64,000 nt of DNA, from contig NZ_AMXA01000001.1 of assembly GCF_000310145.2 (NCBI RefSeq), positions 124,001-188,000 on the forward strand, read 5' to 3'. Source of the DNA: Thauera sp. 28 (GTDB taxonomy: Bacteria > Pseudomonadota > Gammaproteobacteria > Burkholderiales > Rhodocyclaceae). How positions within the stretch are numbered: position 1 is the first letter of the stretch; every line of letters begins with the position of its first letter. The notes under the pieces are model-generated. The model saw nothing but the letters and a program-made list of their open reading frames with translations, was not told where the DNA came from and searched no databases. Shown in pieces: positions 19,880-27,929 of the stretch. Position numbers and translations under genes: made by a program.

Positions 19880-20356
19880 ATGAGATGGGTCTGGATGAGC
19901 GGTCTGCTTGCGCTGGTCCTGTCTGCCGCCATCACGGTTTACCTCTGGCCGCTCAGCCCGGGTGTCCTGGCACTGCAGTTCGCCTGGTCGCCGCGCACGT
20001 TCGGCGAGATCGTTCACCTTTGGCCGCCCGAGGATCTTGAACGTTACCGCCGCCATCTCGTCGTCGATCATGTCTTGCTGCTGTCCTACGCGGCGTTCGG
20101 TTGGCTGCTCGCCACGCGTACCCATGTGTTCGAGCCCTTGGGGCGGGCTGGGAGGGCGTTTGCGCGCATGTGCCTGCCGCTGGCGGCTGCCTTCGATGCG
20201 GCGGAGAATGCCTTTCATGCCTGGCTCACGGAGGTGCCGCGATTCGATACGCCGCTGACCTACCTGTTGTCGACCGCATGTTCGTCCCTGAAGTGGGCGC
20301 TGCTGTTCGTGTTTGCGGCGCTGCTCCTGTGGGCGTGCGCCCGCGGCGAGGACTGA
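19880..20356 (+). CDS. Hypothetical membrane protein
   Basis: A 158-residue protein with a clear N-terminal membrane segment (MRWVWMSGLLALVLSAAITVYL), a central segment around VLLLSYAAFGWLLAT, and a C-terminal one (WALLFVFAALLLWACARG). No known family was recognised. The ATG at 19880 follows GGGGAGGCGCTACCTCG, a good ribosome-binding site; the open frame upstream is not membrane-like. It is followed after about 60 bases by a small secreted protein gene on the same strand. Confidence 0.7.
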   Translation: MRWVWMSGLLALVLSAAITVYLWPLSPGVLALQFAWSPRTFGEIVHLWPPEDLERYRRHLVVDHVLLLSYAAFGWLLATRTHVFEPLGRAGRAFARMCLPLAAAFDAAENAFHAWLTEVPRFDTPLTYLLSTACSSLKWALLFVFAALLLWACARGED

Positions 20357-20417
20357 GGCGGGGATTGCTGATACGCTGTCCGCCAGTCCAGCCCTCAACA
20401 TCAGGGAGTATCAGACC

Positions 20418-20675
20418 ATGAACATCCGGACCTTGCTCATGAGTGGTGCCGCAGTGCTTGCGACCGCGGTGTCGGTCGTCGTGCTCAGCGCTGCGCCGTC
20501 GGCCGCCGAAAGCCGGGCGCAGGGCCTGCCCAGCCTGGAGCCGCTCGACTGCGTGTGCTCGCGCGGTGTCGATCTCGGCGCCGCGGGCGCTGCCGTGTCC
20601 ACCTTGCGTAACTGCCAGTGCGGTGCGATGCAGTGCGTTGTACATGTACAGTCGGGCCACCTGCAATGTCGATGA
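20418..20675 (+). CDS. Small secreted cysteine-rich protein
   Basis: An 85-residue product with a typical signal peptide: MNIRTLLMSG, a hydrophobic core to about residue 24, and likely cleavage after SAA near residue 30. The mature part (about 55 residues) contains six cysteines at 45, 47, 66, 68, 73 and 84, as CxC, CxC and two single residues. That suggests disulfides or a metal centre in the periplasm. No family was recognised. AGGGAG lies ahead of the ATG. The stop is 10 bases before the next gene, so the two are probably co-transcribed. Confidence 0.7.
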   Translation: MNIRTLLMSGAAVLATAVSVVVLSAAPSAAESRAQGLPSLEPLDCVCSRGVDLGAAGAAVSTLRNCQCGAMQCVVHVQSGHLQCR

Positions 20676-20685
20676 GGTTTGCCTC

Positions 20686-21111
20686 ATGAAGCCGCGCGTC
20701 ACGGTGATCACCCTCGGGGTGGATGAGCTCGAGCGTGCGCTGCGCTTTTACCGCGATGGCCTGGGCTGGCCGACCAAGGGGATCGTCGGCACCGAGTTCG
20801 AGCATGGCGCCGTAGTCTTTTTCGACCTCCAGCCGGGCTTGAAGCTGGCGCTCTTTGAGCGCGCGAGCCTGGCCCACGATGCGGGCGTGACAGTCGGCGC
20901 GAGGAGCTCCACCGAGTGCCTGCTCAGCCACAACGTGGCCAGTCGCGATGCGGTCGATGCCGTGGTGGCGCAGGCGAAGGCGGCCGGTGCGCCCATTCCG
21001 CAACCCGCGCGCGACACATTCTGGGGGGGCTACGCCGCTTACTTCCAGGACCCCGATGGTCACCTCTGGGAAGTGGCGTGGAACCCGAAGTGGCCGCTTC
21101 CCGAGGATTGA
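20686..21111 (+). CDS. VOC-superfamily (glyoxalase-fold) protein
   Basis: A 141-residue protein of the vicinal-oxygen-chelate fold. It begins MKPRVTVITLGVDELERALRFYRDGLGWP, the first beta-alpha-beta module, and ends WGGYAAYFQDPDGHLWEVAWNP, the second module with the usual metal-ligand glutamate (E in LWEV). Members include glyoxalases, dioxygenases and antibiotic-binding proteins; no specific substrate is indicated. The ATG at 20686 is preceded by GAGG, which overlaps the end of the upstream small secreted protein gene. The frame open further upstream lies inside that gene and is a shadow. Confidence 0.85.
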   Translation: MKPRVTVITLGVDELERALRFYRDGLGWPTKGIVGTEFEHGAVVFFDLQPGLKLALFERASLAHDAGVTVGARSSTECLLSHNVASRDAVDAVVAQAKAAGAPIPQPARDTFWGGYAAYFQDPDGHLWEVAWNPKWPLPED

Positions 21112-21271
21112 ATACTTTGCGTTGCGGCACCGCGAGGCCCTTGCGTGCCGGGAAACCAATGGCGCACAGGCCGGTCCGTCTTCTGGGCTGGTGCCATGAT
21201 GGCGCCGGGCGCCGTTGGCGGCGTAGCATCCCCGCCCGCCTGCGCTTTGCAATGGAAACCATAGAGGCATC

Positions 21272-22396
21272 ATGTCTTCACGTCGTACTCCCGTCCTGGC
21301 GCTGAGCCTCGCTGGCCTTGCCGTCGTGGCTGCGCTCGCCTGGTATGTCAACCGCGAGCAGTCGGGGGGGCTGAAGGCCGATCGTCCGGGCCTCGCGGCG
21401 ACCGTGACTGCAACGGGCGCCGCCGCGCCTGTGCGGGTCGAGGCGCAGACGGTACGGGCGCTGGCCCTCGCAGACGATGTAGCGGCGGTGGGCTCGCTGG
21501 TGTCGAACGAGTCGGTCGTGCTGCGCCCCGAAGTGTCGGGAAGGATCGCAGCGATCCGCTTTCGCGACGGCCAGGCAGTGGAGCGTGGCGAGGTGCTGGT
21601 CGAGCTCGATGCCGCGGTGCAGCGCGCCGAACTACAACAGGCGCGCGCCAACCTGACCCTTGCTGAGTCCAATTTCGGTCGGACCCAGGATCTGTTTGCA
21701 CGTAAGTTCGTCAGTCAGAGCAGCCTCGACACCGCGCGTGCTCAACTTGAGGTGGCACGCGCGGGTGTGGCGCTGGCGCAGGCGCGGCTCGAGCGCATGC
21801 AGATCCGTGCGCCCTTCGACGCCGTAGTGGGCATTCGCAGCGTGAGCCCGGGCGATTTCGTGAAGGACGGCGATGCGCTGATCAACCTCGAGGATATCGC
21901 GACGCTCAAGGTGGATTTCCGCCTTCCCGAGCAGTATCTGGACCGTGTGCGTCGTGGCCAGGTGGTCGAGGTATCGAGCGACGTGCTGCCGGGCGAGCGT
22001 TTCAATGCTGTCGTGGATGCAGTCGATCCGCTCGTGGACGCCCAGGGGCGGGCAGTGCGGCTACGTGCGAACCTGGACAACCCGGACGGCCGTCTGCGCC
22101 CCGGGGTTTTCGCGCGTGTGCGCGTGATCCTCGCCGAGCGTAGTGGCGTGCTGGTGGTGCCGGAGGCGGCGTTGGTGCCGGCGCCGGGCAATGTGCAGTA
22201 CGTCTATCAGGTCGTCGATGACACAGTGCGCAGGGTGGATGTCCGTACCGGGGTGCGCCGCAATGCTGTCGTCGAGATCACCGAGGGCTTGTCCGCAGGT
22301 GCGGTCGTGGTGACGGCCGGCCAACTGAAGCTGCGCGATGGTGCGCAGGTGACGCTCGCGGATGCGCCCAGCGGCGTGGCGCTGGCGGCGGACTGA
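21272..22396 (+). CDS. RND efflux pump periplasmic adaptor (membrane fusion protein)
   Basis: A 374-residue HlyD/AcrA-type adaptor that bridges the inner-membrane pump and an outer-membrane channel. There is an N-terminal membrane anchor (LALSLAGLAVVAALAWYV), a lipoyl half-motif GRIAAIRFRDGQAVERGEVLVELD, an alpha-hairpin around residues 110-165, a second lipoyl half, and beta-barrel and membrane-proximal domains (VLVVPEAALVP). It is 10 bases upstream of the pump gene. No outer-membrane factor gene follows, so a distant one must be used. Confidence 0.92.
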   Translation: MSSRRTPVLALSLAGLAVVAALAWYVNREQSGGLKADRPGLAATVTATGAAAPVRVEAQTVRALALADDVAAVGSLVSNESVVLRPEVSGRIAAIRFRDGQAVERGEVLVELDAAVQRAELQQARANLTLAESNFGRTQDLFARKFVSQSSLDTARAQLEVARAGVALAQARLERMQIRAPFDAVVGIRSVSPGDFVKDGDALINLEDIATLKVDFRLPEQYLDRVRRGQVVEVSSDVLPGERFNAVVDAVDPLVDAQGRAVRLRANLDNPDGRLRPGVFARVRVILAERSGVLVVPEAALVPAPGNVQYVYQVVDDTVRRVDVRTGVRRNAVVEITEGLSAGAVVVTAGQLKLRDGAQVTLADAPSGVALAAD

Positions 22397-22406
22397 GGCA
22401 GGCAGC

Positions 22407-25400
22407 GTGCGCATCTCAGACATCTGCATTCGCCGTCCGGTGTTCGCCACCGTGCTTTCCTTGCTCGTGCTGCTGGTCGGGATGATGTCGTACTCGCGGC
22501 TTACCGTGCGCGAGTACCCCAATATCGATGAGCCGGTGGTGACGGTCGATACCCGTTACCGCGGTGCGAGCGCAGAGATCGTCGAGTCCCAGGTCACCAA
22601 GCCGCTTGAAGATTCGCTCGCCGGTATCGAGGGCGTGGATGTGCTGTCCTCGATCAGCCGTCAGGAGCGCAGCCAGATCACGGTACGCTTCCGCGTCGAG
22701 CGCGATGCCGACAGCGCAGCGGCCGACGTGCGCGACCGCGTTTCGCGCGTACGCCAGCGCCTGCCCGACGATATCGATGAGCCGGTGATCGCCAAGGTCG
22801 AGGCTGACGCCAGCCCGATCATATGGGTTGCGTTCTCGTCAGACCGCCATTCGCCGCTGGAGATGAGCGACTTTGCCAGCCGCATCATCAAGCCGCGCCT
22901 GCAGACCCTGCCTGGCGCAGCGGATGCGCGCGTGTTCGGAGAGCGTCGCTATGCGATGAGGATCTGGCTCGACCGCGACCGCATGGCGGCTTTCGGGCTC
23001 ACCGTGCAGGATGTGGAAGACGCCATCCGGCGCCAGAATGTGGAGCTGCCCGCCGGACGCATCGAGAGTCGCGAGCGCGAGTTCGCGGTGGTGGCGCAGA
23101 CCGACCTGGTCGAGCCGGCGCAGTTCGAGGCGGTAGTGCTGCGCCAGGCCGGCACCCCCGACGCCTACCCGGTGCGTATCCGCGACGTCGGCCGTGTCGA
23201 GGTGGCGCCCGAGAACGAACGCACTTCGGTACGCTTCATGGGCCGGCCGGCGATCTCTATCGGCCTCATCAAGCAGGCCACTGCGAATCCGCTCGACCTC
23301 AAGCGCGGCCTTGACGAGATGCTGCCACGCCTGCAGGCGGAGCTGCCGGAAGGCATGTCGATGACGATTGCCAACGACACCACGGTGTTCATCGAGCGCT
23401 CGATCGATGCGGTGTTCGCCACGATCTGGGAGGCGGTGCTGCTGGTGGCCGGCGTGTGCCTGTTCTTCCTGCGCAGCTGGCGTGCGATGCTGGTGCCGCT
23501 GGTAACGATCCCGGTGTCGCTGGTCGGCGCCTTCACGCTGATGTATGCCCTGGGCTTCTCGATCAACACCTTGACCCTGCTGGCGCTGGTTCTGGCGATC
23601 GGGCTGGTGGTGGACGATGCGATCGTGGTGCTGGAGAACATCTATCGCCATATCGAAGAAGGCATGGCGCCGCTGGCGGCAGCCTTCCAGGGTGCCAGGG
23701 AGATCGGTTTCGCGATCGTGGCGATGACGATCACCCTGGCCGCGGTTTATGCGCCGGTGGCCTTCATGACCGGGCGCACGGGGAAGTTGTTTACCGAGTT
23801 CGCACTCACTCTGGCGGGGGCGGTGCTGGTGTCGGGCTTTGTCGCGCTCACCCTGTCGCCGATGATGTGCGCGAAGCTGCTGCGCCACGAGCGCACGCAT
23901 GGACCGGTGTACAACGCCATCGAACGTTTCCTGAGCGGGCTGACTCATGGCTATCGTGGCGTGTTGTCGGCCTCGCTGGAGCTGCGCTGGCTGGTGATGC
24001 TGGTGTTTGCCGTGGTTGCCGGGAGCTCGGTGTGGCTGATGGGGCAGCTCAAGACCGAGCTCGCTCCGCTCGAGGATCGAGGGCGCGTGGTCGGCTTGTT
24101 CAACGGTCCGGAAGGCGCGACGCTGGACTACATGGCGCGCTACGCACGCGAGCTCGAGGAGATCTACGCCAGCATCCCGGAAGTAGACCGCTACCTCGTG
24201 ATCACCGGCAACCCGACGGTGTCGCAGGGTATCTCCTTTGTCGGGTTCGCCGACTGGAGCGAGCGCGCGCGCAGATCATCCGAGATCGCCTCCGAGTTGC
24301 AGCCGCGCATGCGTGCCGTGACCGGGGTCAATGCCTTTCCCAGCCTGCCGGCGTCATTCGGTCAGGGGGCACGTTCGCGGCCGGTGAGCTTCGTGGTGTC
24401 GACCTCGGACAGCTACGAGGAGCTTGCCGCCGTCGCCGAGGCTTTTCTCGATGCGATGCGCGACAACCCTGGCCTGGTGTCGCCCGACACCGACCTCAAG
24501 CTCACCATGCCCGAGCTGGCGGTGGAGGTCGATCGCGACCGCGCTGCAGACCTCGGGGTGGCTGTCGATGTCATCGGCCGTACGCTGGAGACCATGCTCG
24601 GCGGCCGCCAGGTCACGCGCTACAAGCAGGACGCCGAGCAGTACGAAGTGATCGTCCAGGTGGCGGCGGACGATCGCCGTGACCCGCGTGACATCCGCGA
24701 CATCTATGTGCGGGCGCGCAACGGCGACATGGTGCCGCTGGCGAGCGTCGTTAAGGTGAGCGAGCGCGTCGCGCCGCGCGAACTCAACCACTTCGGCCAG
24801 CGCCGCTCGGTGACGATTTCGGCCAACCTGGCGTCCGATTACACGCTGGGCGAGGCCTTGAAGTGGATGGAGGCGACCGCAGAGCGCCTCCTGCCGCCGG
24901 GCTACGGTACCGACTACGACGGCCAGTCGCGCGAGTTCAAGTCGAGCTCGGCTAGCCTGGCGCTGGTGTTCGTGCTCGCGCTGGCTTTCATCTACCTGGT
25001 GCTGGCGGCGCAGTTCGAGAGCTTTCGCGATCCCTTCATCATCATGCTCACCGTGCCGCTGTCGATGACCGGGGCGCTTGGTGCGCTGTGGCTGACTGGC
25101 GGCACCCTCAATGTATATAGCCAGATCGGCCTGGTCACCCTGGTCGGCCTCATCACCAAGCATGGCATCCTGATCGTGGAGTTCTCCAACCAGCTGCGCG
25201 AGCAGGGTCAAGCCCTGCGCGAGGCCGTGGTCGAAGCCGCGGTGCTGCGACTGCGCCCGATCCTGATGACGACTGGGGCGATGGTGCTGGGGGCGGTGCC
25301 CCTGGCGCTGGCGACCGGTGCCGGTGCCGAGAGCCGCCAGCAGATCGGCTGGGTGATTGTCGGCGGGCTGCTGATCGGTACCTTCTTCACGCTGTTCGTG

Positions 25401-25481
25401 GTGCCGACCGTCTACACGCTGCTGGCGCGTCGTGAGCGTGAGGCGCTGCCAGACGGGGCATCGGCACAGATCCAGACCTGA
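22407..25481 (+). CDS. RND-family multidrug efflux permease (HAE1 type)
   Basis: A 1024-residue AcrB-like inner-membrane pump, running from the GTG at 22407 (VRISDICIRRPVFATVLS). Two repeats of six helices flank large periplasmic domains. The proton-relay pair is in GLVVDDAIVVLENIYRHIEEG, and the C-terminal half has SQIGLVTLVGLITKHGILIVEF and LRPILMTTGAMVLGAVPLAL. It resembles MexW/MdtB-type drug exporters rather than metal (HME) pumps. Ten bases separate it from the adaptor gene, and a hairpin follows the stop. Confidence 0.94.
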   Translation: MRISDICIRRPVFATVLSLLVLLVGMMSYSRLTVREYPNIDEPVVTVDTRYRGASAEIVESQVTKPLEDSLAGIEGVDVLSSISRQERSQITVRFRVERDADSAAADVRDRVSRVRQRLPDDIDEPVIAKVEADASPIIWVAFSSDRHSPLEMSDFASRIIKPRLQTLPGAADARVFGERRYAMRIWLDRDRMAAFGLTVQDVEDAIRRQNVELPAGRIESREREFAVVAQTDLVEPAQFEAVVLRQAGTPDAYPVRIRDVGRVEVAPENERTSVRFMGRPAISIGLIKQATANPLDLKRGLDEMLPRLQAELPEGMSMTIANDTTVFIERSIDAVFATIWEAVLLVAGVCLFFLRSWRAMLVPLVTIPVSLVGAFTLMYALGFSINTLTLLALVLAIGLVVDDAIVVLENIYRHIEEGMAPLAAAFQGAREIGFAIVAMTITLAAVYAPVAFMTGRTGKLFTEFALTLAGAVLVSGFVALTLSPMMCAKLLRHERTHGPVYNAIERFLSGLTHGYRGVLSASLELRWLVMLVFAVVAGSSVWLMGQLKTELAPLEDRGRVVGLFNGPEGATLDYMARYARELEEIYASIPEVDRYLVITGNPTVSQGISFVGFADWSERARRSSEIASELQPRMRAVTGVNAFPSLPASFGQGARSRPVSFVVSTSDSYEELAAVAEAFLDAMRDNPGLVSPDTDLKLTMPELAVEVDRDRAADLGVAVDVIGRTLETMLGGRQVTRYKQDAEQYEVIVQVAADDRRDPRDIRDIYVRARNGDMVPLASVVKVSERVAPRELNHFGQRRSVTISANLASDYTLGEALKWMEATAERLLPPGYGTDYDGQSREFKSSSASLALVFVLALAFIYLVLAAQFESFRDPFIIMLTVPLSMTGALGALWLTGGTLNVYSQIGLVTLVGLITKHGILIVEFSNQLREQGQALREAVVEAAVLRLRPILMTTGAMVLGAVPLALATGAGAESRQQIGWVIVGGLLIGTFFTLFVVPTVYTLLARREREALPDGASAQIQT

Positions 25482-25491
25482 ACAAGCGATC

Positions 25492-25527
25492 GGGCCCGCA
25501 CCCCGCCCGTGGCGTGAGTGCGGGCCC
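25492..25527 (+). terminator. Hairpin after the RND operon
   Basis: A 10-bp stem (25492-25501 with 25518-25527, GGGCCCGCAC/GTGCGGGCCC) with a 16-base loop starts ten bases past the stop and lies before a convergent gene. No clear T-run follows. Confidence 0.5.
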
Positions 25528-25548
25528 CGTTGACCGTGTGTGCCGTTG

Positions 25549-25770
25549 TCAGCCTGCGGTCTCGACCTTCTTCAGGTGCGCATAGATCTGATCCTTGATC
25601 AGCAGCTTTTCCTTCTTCATCACTTCGACTTCTTCGTGAGTGCCGAGCTCGATGTTCGCCTCGACGTTCTTGATCTTGTGATCCAGTTCGTTGTGGCGCT
25701 CGAAGAGCTGAGTGAAGTGACGGTCGGTGTTCTTGAGACGGGTGATCAGTTCGCGGTATTCGGGAAACAT
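25549..25770 (-). CDS. DUF465 (YdcH-like) small protein
   Basis: A 73-residue, highly charged helical protein beginning MFPEYRELITRLKNTDRHFTQLFERHNELDHKI, the DUF465 signature, and ending in KLLIKDQIYAHLKKVE. It should form an antiparallel coiled-coil hairpin in the cytoplasm. Function unknown despite wide distribution in proteobacteria. The ATG at 25770 has AGGAGAG upstream. It is convergent with the RND operon. Confidence 0.9.
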   Translation of the reverse strand: MFPEYRELITRLKNTDRHFTQLFERHNELDHKIKNVEANIELGTHEEVEVMKKEKLLIKDQIYAHLKKVETAG

Positions 25771-25920
25771 AGGCTCTCCTGCATTTCAGGCTTGGGAAAA
25801 GTCGCGATCTGTTAGCTGCAGTCTACTCCTCTCCCTGTGCCTCCGCGAGTGTCTGCCCGTGACCTGCAAGCCCCCGCGGCTGGCGCCCAAGCGGAAAATC
25901 GCACGGCATGCGGCCCTGCT

Positions 25921-26003
25921 GTAGGAGCGACGCAAGTCGCGAGCTTTTTCTGGGGCAATGTCCCCGCGGCGTCGTCTTCAACCCCTCGCGGCTGGCGCCG
26001 CGC
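25921..26003. repeat. REP-like inverted pair
   Basis: A forward unit (25921-25944, GTAGGAGCGACGCAAGTCGC then GAGC and a T-run) and a reverse unit (about 25975-26003, CTTCAACCCCTCGCGGC then TGGCGCCGC) are separated by about 30 bases. The pair has the same order and spacing as the last two units at 17428-17512. The flanking 25771-25920 and 26004-26059 hold no gene. Confidence 0.75.
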
Positions 26004-26059
26004 CCACTGCAGCCGACCTGTACCCGGCCCCGCTGAGTTGTGGGGCGCGGCGCGGGCGT

Positions 26060-26605
26060 TCAACCGAACAGGTAGGGGAAGAGTCTGTGGCGCTCCTCGG
26101 CGCTGAGCGCCTTCATGCGCTTGACGTTGCGCTCAGGGATGGCATCCACGTCGGGGTAGTGGGCGATGATCTTCTCCAGGCTCTCTTCGCGGATGATGTG
26201 GAGCAGCGGCCACGGCGAGCGGTTGGTGAGGTTGCCCGGGTCATCGCTGTCGGTGTCGGCGAATTGGTACTGGGGATGGAAGCTTGCGACCTGCAGTTCG
26301 CCTTCCCAGCCGAAGTGCTCGACCCAGAGGTCTACGGCATCGAGGAAATCATTGTAGTCGGCGAAGTCCTCGAGCATGTCGGGGATGGCGAGCAGCGTGG
26401 TCTCGAGCTGTTCCGCCGGGGTGTCCGACAGGCGCTCGAGTTCGGCCTGCAGGTCGTTGAGCAGCGCTTCCTCGTCGCGCGCATGGCTGACGGCGATGCG
26501 CACGCGCCCCTCGCGCCGTGGTTTGGCGGCGAAGGGACAGAGCTCGAGACCGATGACGACTTCGTCGAGCCACTGCTCGACGTCGCTGATGATCTGTTCG
26601 TCCAT
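26060..26605 (-). CDS. DUF1415 family protein
   Basis: A 181-residue cytoplasmic protein matching the DUF1415 pattern: WLDEVVIGLELCPFAAKPRREGRVRI near the N-terminus, a central acidic region, and VASFHPQYQFADTDSDDPGNLTNRSPWPLLHIIREESL near the C-terminus. Function unknown. The ATG at 26605 is preferred to the open frame upstream, which is proline/histidine-rich and not conserved. It lies 62 bases downstream of miaA on the same strand and may share its transcript. Confidence 0.88.
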   Translation of the reverse strand: MDEQIISDVEQWLDEVVIGLELCPFAAKPRREGRVRIAVSHARDEEALLNDLQAELERLSDTPAEQLETTLLAIPDMLEDFADYNDFLDAVDLWVEHFGWEGELQVASFHPQYQFADTDSDDPGNLTNRSPWPLLHIIREESLEKIIAHYPDVDAIPERNVKRMKALSAEERHRLFPYLFG

Positions 26606-26667
26606 GGGTTTCCGTTGCTTGGGGTAAGAAATGGGCTGGTGGGAGTGGGGCGGCGGGGTACTTGCGC

Positions 26668-27693
26668 TCAGCTGTCGAGCAGGCGGAATGCCGCCGCGCG
26701 CACGGCCTCGGTGAGGTCCGGGCGCAGGCAGTCGAGCTCGATCAGGTCCGGCCATGTTTCGCGGAACTGTCTTTGCCAGGTGAGCTGGCGCTTGGCGAGC
26801 TGGCGGGTGGCAGCGATGCCCTTGAAGCGCAGTTCATCGTAGCCGAGGTCACCGTCAAGATACTCCCAGACCTGGCGATAGCCGACGCAGCGCATCGACG
26901 GCATGGCCGGGTCGAGCCGATAGTCGTGGCGCAGCTGGCGGACCTCGTCGATGAAACCGGCATGCAGCATGGCGTCGAAGCGCTGCTCGATGCGAGTGTG
27001 GAGCACCTCGCGAGCCGAGGGTGCAAGTGCGATGGGCAGCAGTCTGCAGGGCAGGGTGCTGTCTTCCTTGCGCTCATAACTCTCGGCCAGGGGCCGGCCA
27101 GTCAGGCGCACGATCTCCAGGGCACGCTGGATGCGTTGGGCGTCACCGGGCTCCAGGCGGGCCGCGGCCTCGGGGTCAAGGCGGGCGAGTTCGGCGTGCA
27201 TGGCTGGCCAGCCACGCGCAGCCGCTTCGTCGTCAATGGCGCGGCGCAGGGTCGCGTCTGCCGCCGGCAAATCCGACAGGCCGTCGCGCAGGGCCTTGAA
27301 GTACAGCATGGTGCCTCCTGCGAGCAATGGAACATGCCCGCGCGCCGTGATCTCTGACATCAGGCGCAGCGTGTCGGCGCGAAAGCGGGCCGCGGAATAG
27401 CTTTCTTCCGGGGAGATGATGTCGATCAGGTGATGCGGGCAGGAGGCCTGCTCTTCGGCACTGGGTTTGGCCGTGCCGATGTCCATGTCGCGATACACCA
27501 GGGCCGAGTCGACACTGATGATCTCGACCGGGAGCCGTTGCGCAAGCGCGAGCGCACAGGCCGTCTTGCCGCTGGCCGTCGGCCCGAGGAGGAGGAGGGC
27601 GGGTGGGCGCGGCAATCCCTCAGCTGCACATGCGGTGAGGGAGGAGGGGGCGGTGTCCGCGGCTTCTGCGCGACAGGGGTTCGAGTTGCTCAA
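26668..27693 (-). CDS. miaA: tRNA dimethylallyltransferase
   Basis: Adds a dimethylallyl group to A37 of tRNAs that read codons starting with U. The product has up to 341 residues. Its landmarks are [18 protein letters not shown] (P-loop), [40 protein letters not shown] and [17 protein letters not shown]. The start given is a TTG at 27693; the N-terminal 30 residues before the P-loop are not conserved, so the true start could be slightly downstream. In many relatives miaA follows mutL directly; here a GGDEF gene and a YqaA gene lie between them. Confidence 0.93.
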   Translation of the reverse strand: MSNSNPCRAEAADTAPSSLTACAAEGLPRPPALLLLGPTASGKTACALALAQRLPVEIISVDSALVYRDMDIGTAKPSAEEQASCPHHLIDIISPEESYSAARFRADTLRLMSEITARGHVPLLAGGTMLYFKALRDGLSDLPAADATLRRAIDDEAAARGWPAMHAELARLDPEAAARLEPGDAQRIQRALEIVRLTGRPLAESYERKEDSTLPCRLLPIALAPSAREVLHTRIEQRFDAMLHAGFIDEVRQLRHDYRLDPAMPSMRCVGYRQVWEYLDGDLGYDELRFKGIAATRQLAKRQLTWQRQFRETWPDLIELDCLRPDLTEAVRAAAFRLLDS

Positions 27694-27841
27694 GTGGATC
27701 CGGTAGCAGCAGTCGGCGTGCGGGTCATGGAGGCCGGGGCACGCATGCTGCGCTGGAGATGAGTGCGTTGGCGCGGATTATCCTCCACCCGGGCCAGGAA
27801 GGGGTGTTGAACGCTGCAGTTGCGGACACACATGCCTGGAA

Positions 27842-27911
27842 TGCCGCTGCCTAAAATAGAGGCAGCGGCACCGACTCTCGATGCGTCAAGGGCTTGCCAC
27901 ATTTATCCACA
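27842..27911. other. Hairpin plus perfect DnaA box in an intergenic gap
   Basis: The 236 bases between miaA and the GGDEF gene hold no gene. They contain an 11-bp perfect stem (27842-27852 with 27860-27870) around AAAATAG. At 27903-27911 is an exact TTATCCACA, the DnaA-binding consensus. Only one box was seen, so this is not an origin. The hairpin could end the leftward GGDEF transcript. Confidence 0.45.
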
Positions 27912-27929
27912 GCTTGTCCCGAGGGCTGC

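Noticed and set aside
27903-27911. Replication origin
   Set aside because: A single DnaA box with no cluster, no AT-rich unwinding region and no dnaA/dnaN/gyrB neighbours.
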